Below are positions 56,391 to 64,000 of a DNA stretch of 64,000 nucleotides, one piece after another (the stretch's first letter is position 1; each line of letters starts with the position of its first letter). A model generated the notes under the pieces. The model was given only the letters and a program-made list of their open reading frames with translations, was not told the origin of the DNA and ran no database searches. A program made the position numbers and the translations under genes. Source of the DNA: Sequoia sempervirens. Its lineage: Eukaryota > Streptophyta > Pinopsida > Cupressales > Cupressaceae. The stretch spans positions 700,224,217 through 700,288,216 of the forward strand of contig VDFB02270651.1 of the NCBI GenBank assembly GCA_007258455.2. Reading direction: 5' to 3'.

Positions 56391-58394
56391 GGATACATGA
56401 ACCCATCATCATCTACCATTGATTATGTTATATTTTCTTTCCTTGTACACATCATGCCAACCAATAGTCCGATCCCTTTTCATTCCCCCGTGGTGCTACA
56501 ACTGCATAGACATGTCCTAGTTGTACAAGATTTCAAATATGGTCGTAGTCAAGTGAACTTTCCATTACATCTTCTAATGAGGATTGTGCTACAGATAAAG
56601 GGGTTAGGTACTGTGGAATCCATGGATGTACCCACTCACTTGACTCTCATTGATCCCAATCACATTGAATACAATTCTAACAAAAACAAGTCATCTCTTG
56701 TGTCCATATGGTCCATGCACCCACATCTGAGCTTCAAAATGAATGCGTCTTTGAAGAATCTCTAGTTGTTTGACATTCCAATTTGTCTCCCATTGTGCCC
56801 TCCTCAACCAACCAAAAGAACCTACACACTTGTGAATCAAATGTCACTCCTTGTGATAATGCATAAGTACACCAATCAACAATAGAACATGTGTCACTAA
56901 ATGCTGCACCACCTTTGATCTTCATTTGTTCCTTAAACAAAGCTCTCTTCACACATGCACCTGTGCAATCATGCACGCCTTTTCCATGCCTAGCTTTGAA
57001 AAAATCCAAATATGTGGTACACCCCTCTCTATATGCATCCTGCTCAATCAATAAAACATGTGATCATTCTTGAATTTCCCTATACAATTATTTGACCAAA
57101 TCAAATGTTAACCCATTGCAATGCCTTTTTCCTACAAGAACTCATTTTTTTTCAAAACAATGTTGTACAAACTCAGATGAATGAGATCTATCATCACTCA
57201 TGTAAAAATGGTATTCCTTGATTATCTTCTTGTCCTCTTCTATACTACCAGGGGCATGTCTATATGTTATGTGGACAAAAATAGAAATTTGAATAGAATT
57301 ATAATATTTTGATTGAATTTCATTTTGTAGTTGCAATGTGTAATTTTTAGCAAAATCAACTACAGATACAATAGTTCCAATGGGGAAAGAGTCTTTACAC
57401 ATCTTGAATTTCTGATCCAACCACTGTGACTTGTGGCTATGCCTTGCATACTTATAGAAAATATTTTTCTTAAAATTAGAAATAAAATCAGCAATACTTA
57501 CCTCTCTTGCTACCAAACCACATCTAGAACCCTCACCTCCACTCTTCAATGTGTATTTGATTGTCTCAAACCTTTTTTCTCAACAATATTTTTATCAAAA
57601 GCATGATCGCTGCCCTCATGAAAGCATGTTACAAACTTCAATAAACCACCACATTGCAAACACATTTAATTTAAACATTCATTTCTATAAAATAAGAAAC
57701 CGTCACCTCTAATGCATAAAAATGAATCTAACAAGTCCTTGGATGACTTGGGAAGTTGCATTACATGAAAATCTTACAATATTTCATCAGTATGCATAGT
57801 AGAACAAATATGGCATAATAATTCATGATACATTGAAAACTCAACATGGTATTTACCACATGTATTGTGAACATTAATAGGTACACAATAAAATGGCTTG
57901 CAAGACTCAAAATCCATTTGTGAGATTTGAAAATTTGGATGTTCTTGACAAAATTGTTTTTACAAAAGTGTTTGGATACATTCCAAGAAACGTTTAGGAT
58001 GCATTGTACGATATCGATTACCAATTCATAACTTTAAAACATCCTTTACATTCGGTGATACTCTAGAGTGAGAGTTCCAAAATTGTTCAATTTTCATCTT
58101 TACATTATCAGTTAACTTCTTATCAACATATGGAAGCCTCCCACTAAAAGCCCACGTATCATTTTGAAGAGGACTATCGAGTCTTCCTCCTCTTGAGAGT
58201 TCTTTATTCAATTTTTTATGATTGAGATTTAAATCAATACAAGATTGTCTCATTAAATGAGCCTTTCTCAAATGATGGCTTACTAGTGAGGTTGTAATCA
58301 CTTTGCGAGCAACCCTTTTATATTTTTTCTTACTAGTATTTCCAATAGATGTTAGAGCATTAAAATTTTTTTTTACAATATGATGTAGGAGCAT
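55937..58394 (-). pseudogene. Decayed transposase-like gene (DDE type suspected)
   Basis: Open pieces in order on the minus strand are 58394-58026, a stop-containing stretch to 57560, 57549-57142, 57051-56734 and 56188-55937. Readable blocks are FSGRLPYVDKKLTDNVK, CGKYHVEFSMYHELLCHIC, VVDFAKNYTLQLQNEIQSKY, YHFYMSDDRSHSSEFVQHC and ARHGKGVHDCTGACVKRALF. Acidic residues in VVDF and SDD and the HGKG...D...K block resemble catalytic arrangements of cut-and-paste transposases found in large eukaryotic genomes. I cannot assign a superfamily. Several stops show it is dead. Its 5' end is cut by the LTR retrotransposon at 58381. Confidence 0.5.
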
Positions 58395-59856
58395 CTAGAG
58401 ACATAGCAGTGATCCTACATCAATATGAGTTATTTCACTCAATAAGGGTTGATCATGTTCATCGATAGGACTTTGGCATATCAGCGAGACATTTCTTTTG
58501 GTCCCAATGACATATTGATGACAATAGTGAGTGAGTAGTATGTGAGTTACATCAGTGGGAGGATTACTTATCGGCAAGACAACATCCGCTGTCCCAGCAA
58601 CGAGTCGATATTTCTTTAGGAGTTGGCAGTATGTATGTCTATTAGTGGGAGTGAATATAATCAGCGAGACTTTGTCTTGGGTCTTCCTCATGGATCATTG
58701 ACCATGTTGTCGGTGAGACACTAGCGTGTTGGTAGGAGTCAAGCTTGAGTCTCATTGATGGAATGATGGTGAGAAGTGTAATAGGTTGTGTTCATCAGTG
58801 AGAATGCTTCATATCGATAGGAGGTGTTGACGAGTCTCCCCAATACAACGATAATAATTCTTCATCGAGTGGACAAGGTAATATCACCAGGACTATGGAG
58901 CTAGTCCCAACAATAAGGGGATGAGAGAATGGATGATGGTTGGGAACCCGATGAGTGTATAAGGATAGATGGAAATGAGGCAATTAACGATTGGTTATAT
59001 AATTCATATCCTTGTTGTGAATTACGTGGTAGTGAATTGGAAGAGAGTAGACCCATATCAAAATGATGTGTTGATCAAAGTGACATATTATCATCGACAT
59101 GACTCTTGAGGTGGTCTCTTCAATACAATGACAAGGAGGAAATAATAGAGGGATGAAAAGGTCGATGGAAGGAGTGCAAGTTGGGAGATCAGGGAGTTAG
59201 GGAACTTCACAACCCCGTGACTTGGTTGCAAAAATCTTGGAGCCCATGACAAGCCGATGGAGGTAGGGACTGAATGGTGTAATGGTTGATTGAAAGGTGG
59301 GTTGGTAGAACAAACAAACCCAATGGCGACACATTGCATGGTAGCTTTCATCGATTCACATCATTGTTGCTAAACGACTAGGTCAAAAAAATTTATGGGA
59401 ATACAATGAATGATTGGAAAATGACTTACTGGTGAGAAGGAATAAGGATACAGTCATTGAGAATGATGTAACTACCCACAAGACCTTGATGATCATTGGA
59501 TGAAAATGGTACTACGAAAAGGATAAAATTTATGAGACTAGGCAAACATGTAGGAAGGGAAGGCTATATAGTGATAGTGAGATAGCTAGATATGGGAGTG
59601 TGTGTGGAGGTGGTGGAGTATCTTGAAGGAGATAGAAGACAGTACATCTCCTGTTGGTGAGTGTACAACTGATAGAAAAAAGCTCAGATCTGCAATTTGG
59701 TAGACAACCGTAGTGAGATAGCCCATGTGATGGCATTGTAATTTTGTAATGTCATTTTCATGAATAAAAGAAAGTGTTTGCTTCATTTTATTGTGCAAAC
59801 CTATGTTGTTGCTGTGAGTTTGAGCTTGTAAGGGGAAGAGCTGAGCTACTCCCTCA
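58381..59856 (+). repeat. Left LTR (1476 bp)
   Basis: It starts TGATGTAGGA, immediately followed after 22 bases by its inverted copy TCCTACATCA (58413-58422), giving a terminal hairpin. A TATATAG box lies near 59570 and an AATAAA-type signal (GAATAAAAG) near 59761, the usual order of promoter and poly(A) signal in an LTR. Confidence 0.75.
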
Positions 59857-59860
59857 TTAG

Positions 59861-59873
59861 TGGTATTAGAGTA
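59861..59873 (+). other. Primer-binding site, tRNA-iMet type
   Basis: TGGTATTAGAGTA four bases after the LTR end differs from the standard plant TGGTATCAGAGC site by one transition in the first eleven bases. Confidence 0.7.
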
Positions 59874-59889
59874 GGTTTTCCTAAGTCTG

Positions 59890-60330
59890 TAATAGAGCAC
59901 CGAATGTGAGGCAATTGTAGTAGAACCTATGAGTGTGGGTTGAAGCTAGAAGACTTGCAATTGATGATCAAGAGAAAGAGTTGTTGAAAGTATGTTTGTT
60001 ACAGCCATAAAAGAGGGTTTGTAATTGATATCCTCTAGCAAAGATAATGCTAGGTAGAAGGTGTAGAGTTCCTCCACTAAGAGAGAGTGGGTAGAGGAAG
60101 CATCTTCTAGGGTCTTTGTTGGGTAGAGGATAGTTGTGCGAGTGAGATATTTCTTGAAGTTGTGAATAGATCGCCAAATGTGAGGCAGTTCACATATGCA
60201 AACCTGAGGGTTTGAAGGTTTATTAGAGCATTGAGAGTGTGTGGATAACATCTAAAGGTGTTGAAGATTTGTAAACAGATCATTGAATGGGATGTAGTTT
60301 ATATTTGTGAAACTTGAGGGTTGAGAATTT
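59890..60330. repeat. Three degenerate ~110-130-bp repeats in the element leader
   Basis: Phrases such as GAATGTGAGGCAATTG, AAATGTGAGGCAGTTC and GAATGGGATGTAGTTT, each preceded by a TAGAGCACC/TAGATCGCC/CAGATCATT-like word, recur at about 59893, 60167 and 60275. Confidence 0.5.
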
Positions 60331-60544
60331 GTGTTGTTATAGCTTGAGAGGCATGGAAAATGGAAAGGAGAAAGGGAATTTTCATCAGATGAATTCTAAG
60401 GATTCCCAGATTAGATGAAATCATAAAGAGATTGCGGGAAAGAGAGTTGATAGAGTTGAACTAAATGAATTAGAGGACACAATAAGAGAGTGGAAACAAA
60501 AGAAGACAAGAGTTGAAGGTAATGTTTATCCTTCTAAAGATGTT

Positions 60545-60925
60545 TTGATTGAAGAAAGGAAACAGGTTGCAACAATGATACATTGCAAGGTACCTAAATA
60601 TGAAAAGAGGGTTATCAAGGAGGAATTGTACAAAGGGAAGGAGATTGAAAGCCATGAAGCCCAAGAGGGAGGAACTTTGGGAAAACAAGACAAGAACAAG
60701 GTGAATATGAGTACAATTTTTTGTTTTGATTATGCAAATGACAATAGGAATGTCAACCTTCTAGTTAGAAAGGAGAAAAGTAAATTATTATATCATGGCT
60801 ATATAGTACCATTTTCGCAAAGGAAATTTGTTGTGAAGGAACAACAGGTAGAAGGTAACCAAGGAGTGGTTTGTACTAATATTCATAACCACACAATAGC
60901 ACTAGAGATAGAAAATATGACATGA
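60545..60925 (+). CDS. Unrecognised charged protein in the LTR element, first ORF
   Basis: A 126-codon open frame within the LTR element begins MIEERKQVATMIHCKVPKYE and is rich in Lys and Glu. Coding-like sequence in front of it (about 60430-60545, reading DTIREWKQKKTRVEGNV) suggests the original start was further upstream. No zinc knuckle or protease motif is visible. It may be the first half of the same protein as 61254-62177, separated by several stops. Function unknown. Confidence 0.4.
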   Translation: MIEERKQVATMIHCKVPKYEKRVIKEELYKGKEIESHEAQEGGTLGKQDKNKVNMSTIFCFDYANDNRNVNLLVRKEKSKLLYHGYIVPFSQRKFVVKEQQVEGNQGVVCTNIHNHTIALEIENMT

Positions 60926-61253
60926 GAAAGCAATATCAGGGTTGTAGTGGAGAGACTAATGGTGGAACATCCTTTGAAGAAGGAAAATGGGGAATTTGTA
61001 GTAGAATGTCAAAGAAAGATTATAGCAGGGGTACGTGACAAGGTACTTGAGTATGACGATGATTTGAGGTAGAAAATAGAGGCTAAAAAAAATAGCAATT
61101 AAGTTACGACCATCCAATGATGTGAGAAATAAGGTTTGGATGACGAAGCATGTAGGAGTAGAGGATTGTGATGTTGTAGGGCACAAAGATGTGGTGATGG
61201 ATATGAAGAATCCTAAATTTGATGAGTAGATTGGTGAAGAAAAGGATGCCACT

Positions 61254-62177
61254 TTGTTGACAGAGGAAATAAGGAGAATCAATGAATTGTTGACATTTGA
61301 ATATGACAAGTTGATCGAGAAGGAGGAATTTGTTGCACCAAGAGAAGATGGTAATGAAGAGTCTTTAGAGGCTCATGTTTTTTATAATCCTATTTGTAGT
61401 GTTGTGTTTGCAGGAAATAGAGAGGTTGCAGATGGATTCCAAGTCTATAGCATCAAAGAAGAAATCCTTATACAAGAGGATAAGGAAGGAAAAGCAAGAG
61501 AGAAACTTGTAGCAGAGTTATGTATTTTTGAAGGCATAAAGGAAAAGAGGTTGGAAGTTGCAGCTAAGACACGTCTTGTTGAAGGCATGAGAAGGGAGAA
61601 CCGAAAAAAATTTGTAGCAATAGGGAGTCCTTTGGTGGAAATATTGATGAATGTGGAATGTGTTGAGGAAGGAGTTGCAAGAGCCAAAATAAATTTTCCC
61701 TTGGAGGACATGTTGATGAAGGTGGATGGTGATGGAGAAAGCATAGCAACAGTGAGGCTTGCAGAAGTCCTTGTACAAAAGGATATGAAAAAGAAGAATG
61801 AAGTGGATGTAGCATTACCAGCGAAGGAGGTAATGCATAATGTTGAGATGGATAAGGTAGTGAATGCATTTGAGATGGTTCAGAATGATTGGTGTGAAAA
61901 GAAGGATTTTCATGATGTTGCAGAGTTCAGTGTAGATGCAAATTGGTGGAGTTGGACGGATTGTGGTGGGATGAATCCCACAAGACTAGAGGTGAATGAG
62001 AGATGCATTTGGAGGAAGTGGTTGGGTTATGGTGGAGTTAATTCCACATCTAGGAGGTTGAGTGTAGAGAAAAGTAATGTTGACCAAGTGGTTGTAGTAG
62101 TAACAGAGAATAAGGTAATGTATGAGCCATATTATTCTTTTCAAGAAGAAGAAATTGATGATTATGGATTTTCATAA
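61254..62177 (+). CDS. Unrecognised repeat protein in the LTR element
   Basis: The 307-codon frame is the longest in the element. The first half is charged and probably helical. Residues from about 122 to 210 fall into four degenerate units of 20-23 residues: PLVEILMNVECVEEGVA, PLEDMLMKVDGDGESIA, LAEVLVQKDMKKKNEVDVA and PAKEVMHNVEMDKVVNA. Near the C-terminus a second short duplication pairs WWSWTDCGGMNPTR with WRKWLGYGGVNSTSRR. The end is acidic and aromatic. It lacks gag zinc knuckles and pol domains. It could replace gag or be a captured sequence. I do not recognise it. Confidence 0.5.
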   Translation: MLTEEIRRINELLTFEYDKLIEKEEFVAPREDGNEESLEAHVFYNPICSVVFAGNREVADGFQVYSIKEEILIQEDKEGKAREKLVAELCIFEGIKEKRLEVAAKTRLVEGMRRENRKKFVAIGSPLVEILMNVECVEEGVARAKINFPLEDMLMKVDGDGESIATVRLAEVLVQKDMKKKNEVDVALPAKEVMHNVEMDKVVNAFEMVQNDWCEKKDFHDVAEFSVDANWWSWTDCGGMNPTRLEVNERCIWRKWLGYGGVNSTSRRLSVEKSNVDQVVVVVTENKVMYEPYYSFQEEEIDDYGFS

Positions 62178-62373
62178 TTTTATAATGAATACTAGTGGAA
62201 GATGAGTTTTGTGAAAAGAGGGCGAAAGAGAGGAAGAATGAAAGATGGCAGAGACATCAAGTTACAGGGCCATTGCAAAAGAAGGTGTAGGTGAGCAATG
62301 CGGCAAGATGGATTCTGAATGAGCATTAGATCCACAAATGTTTATGAAAAATTTCTTTGCTACCTTGCATGTT

Positions 62374-63424
62374 TGATGCAGGAGAATCCAAGGACATAGT
62401 AGTAATCCTGCATCAATCTGAGTTATTTCACTCAATAAGGGTTGATCATGTTCATTGGAAGGACTTTGGCATATCGACGAGATTTTTCTTTTGGTCCCAA
62501 CGACATACCAATGATAACAATGAGTGAGTAGTACGTGAGTTACATCTGTGAGAGGATTACTTAGTGACATGACAATATCTAGTGTCCCAACGATGGGATG
62601 ATATTTATTTAGGAGTTAGCGGCATGTATGTCTATTGGCGGGAGTGAATATTGTCAGTAGGACTCTGTTTTGGGTCTTCCTGATGGATCATTGACCATGT
62701 CATTAGTGGGACACTAGCATGTTGGAAGGAGTCAAGCTTGAGTCTCATTGATGTCATGATGGTGAGAAGTGTAACAGGTTGCATTCATCAGCGAGAATGC
62801 TTCATATTGGTGGGAGGTGTTGAAGAGTCTCCTCAATACAACGATGATAATCCTTTATTGGGCAGACAAGGTGATATCTCCAGGACTATGGAACTAGTCC
62901 CAATAATAAGGTGATGAGAGAATGGATGATGACTGGGAACCCAATTAGTTGATAAGGATAGATGCTAATGTGGAAATTAACGATTGGTCATATAATTCAC
63001 ATCCTTGTTGTGAATTACGTGGCAGTGAACTGGAAGAGACTGGACCCATATCAAAATTATGTGTTGATTAGAGTGACATATTATCATTGATGGGACTCTT
63101 GAGGTGGTCTCTTTGATACAATGATAAGGAGGTAATGATGGAGGGATGAAAAGGCTGATGGAAGGAGTGCAAGTTAGGAGATCAGGGAGTTAGGGAACTT
63201 CACAACCCCACGACTTGGTTACAAAACTCGTGGAGCCCACAACAAGCCGATGGAGGTAGGGACCAAATGGTGTAATGGTTGATTGAACGTTGGGTTGGTG
63301 GAACTGATGAACCTAGTGGCGATACATGGCACAGTAGCTTTTGTCAATTCGCATAATTGTTGTTAATCAACTAGGTCAAAAAAATTTATGGGAATGCAAT
63401 GAATGATTGGAAAATCACTTATTG
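62374..63424 (+). repeat. Right LTR, 3'-truncated
   Basis: It aligns with 58381-59432 throughout, at roughly 85-88 percent identity by eye. It starts TGATGCAGGA with the inverted copy TCCTGCATCA at 62406-62415. After about 63424 the similarity stops and unrelated sequence follows, so the last third, including the TATA box and poly(A) signal, is missing. Confidence 0.78.
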
Positions 63425-64000
63425 GAAGGAATGTGTATCAATGTGTATTTTTCAGGTTAGGTTAGCAAATTAAAGCATAATTATTAAAACCCAAAGAACT
63501 ATCAAGTATAATGAAAGAAAATAAAAGAAAGATTATACCAATTACTCCTCGAAGCTTCCATCATTCATCTCCATATCACCTTCTAGCTTGCAACAATTAT
63601 GATTTTTTCCCTCATATTTGTGTATGTGAGCAATGACTATGACAATGTCCTATGCAAGTTTTGAAGGATTTGAATGAAAAAATGCCTATGACAAATGACA
63701 AATGACTATGCCTATGACAAGTAATCAAATCGAATAAGCTAAGTGCAAAGTAAAATTTAAGCATAAATGTGTTGCAATAAGAAAGTGGTCTCAAGAATGT
63801 GAGCAAATTGGCATTTTATAGAAAATGCAAATTTGGAAGGATAGACAAGATTGAAAGTTGACAAAGCCTAAAATCAGTGGACGAGACTTCATGTGACAAT
63901 CTCTAATCAGGGTTAGGGAAAAATCATTAAATAAGAGGTCAAGATGTCATTTCATAAAATTGAATCGACGGTTGAGAATAAATGTGACAATTAGCCAAAA
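63425..64000. other. Unassigned sequence at the window edge
   Basis: The sequence that replaces the end of the right LTR has short ATGACAAATGACTATG-type repeats near 63640-63720 and no recognised gene. It may be another inserted element continuing outside the window. Confidence 0.4.

Larger units (their letters stand above)
58381..63424 (+). mobile_element. Non-autonomous LTR retrotransposon with unrecognised internal ORFs
   Basis: Direct repeats at 58381-59856 and 62374-63424 flank 2.5 kb of internal DNA. The left LTR begins TGATG and ends CTCA. Four bases later TGGTATTAGAG (59861) matches the plant tRNA-iMet primer-binding site TGGTATCAGAG at all but one position. The interior has no protease, reverse transcriptase or integrase, only two lysine/glutamate-rich frames. 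The right LTR is cut at about 63424 and lacks its last ~430 bases. No polypurine tract sits directly before the right LTR; a purine-rich stretch lies at 62205-62260. Confidence 0.78.

Overview
This window looks like intergenic, repeat-filled DNA from a large plant nuclear genome. It is very AT-rich, gene-poor and packed with nested transposable elements. Plant-type L1 LINEs, an LTR retrotransposon with a tRNA-Met-like primer site, 5S rRNA-derived repeats and a plant PDR/ABCG transporter fragment all point to a seed plant. A gymnosperm is plausible but not proven from sequence. Two runs of exactly 100 N (27778-27877 and 53819-53918) are assembly gaps. I see no intact single-copy host gene. The only conserved host-type coding sequence is the 3' part of an ABCG gene at 34719-36531.

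Layout. 1-13.3 kb: degenerate tandem copies of an AT-rich repeat of about 2.6 kb, interrupted by a 0.9 kb terminal-inverted-repeat element and by a minus-strand LINE (6103-9961) with a matching target-site duplication. 13.3-22.2 kb: a long plus-strand LINE (13331-22210) with a 17-bp target-site duplication, itself carrying a nested 1.04 kb inverted-repeat element. 22.2-30 kb: AT-rich repeats, a small MITE-like element, a 480-bp purine (GA) tract, an inverted duplication that would fold into a long hairpin, a gap, and the 3' end of an LTR retrotransposon. 30.1-33.4 kb: a close copy of the first 3.1 kb of the window. 34.7-36.5 kb: four exons of a PDR-type ABC transporter with a 5S rRNA-derived foldback in one intron. 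49.7-53.8 kb: a direct duplication of about 1.58 kb. 53.9-58.4 kb: decayed transposase-like pieces and a 55-bp tandem repeat. 58.4-63.4 kb: a non-autonomous LTR retrotransposon carrying an unrecognised repeat protein.

The centrepiece is at 37585-47447, minus strand. It is a large Helitron of the Helentron (Helitron2) type. In its own reading direction it encodes a protein with two OTU-like protease domains, then a polypeptide with a third OTU-like domain, a zinc-finger region, an HUH/two-tyrosine Rep, a PIF1-type helicase and an endonuclease (EEP fold). An intron-containing RPA70-like single-strand DNA-binding protein gene follows. The twin-OTU and Rep reading frames overlap by 8 bases. The Rep half (1170 codons) is fully open. 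The helicase-endonuclease half keeps one frame for about 2.27 kb but carries six premature stops, all explainable by cytosine-deamination-type transitions. Combining three OTU-like domains, an endonuclease and an RPA gene in one plant element mixes features usually described for animal-type Helentrons and for plant Helitrons. The ABCG exons lie immediately downstream on the same strand and retain introns, so they may be captured host DNA or the gene the element landed beside.
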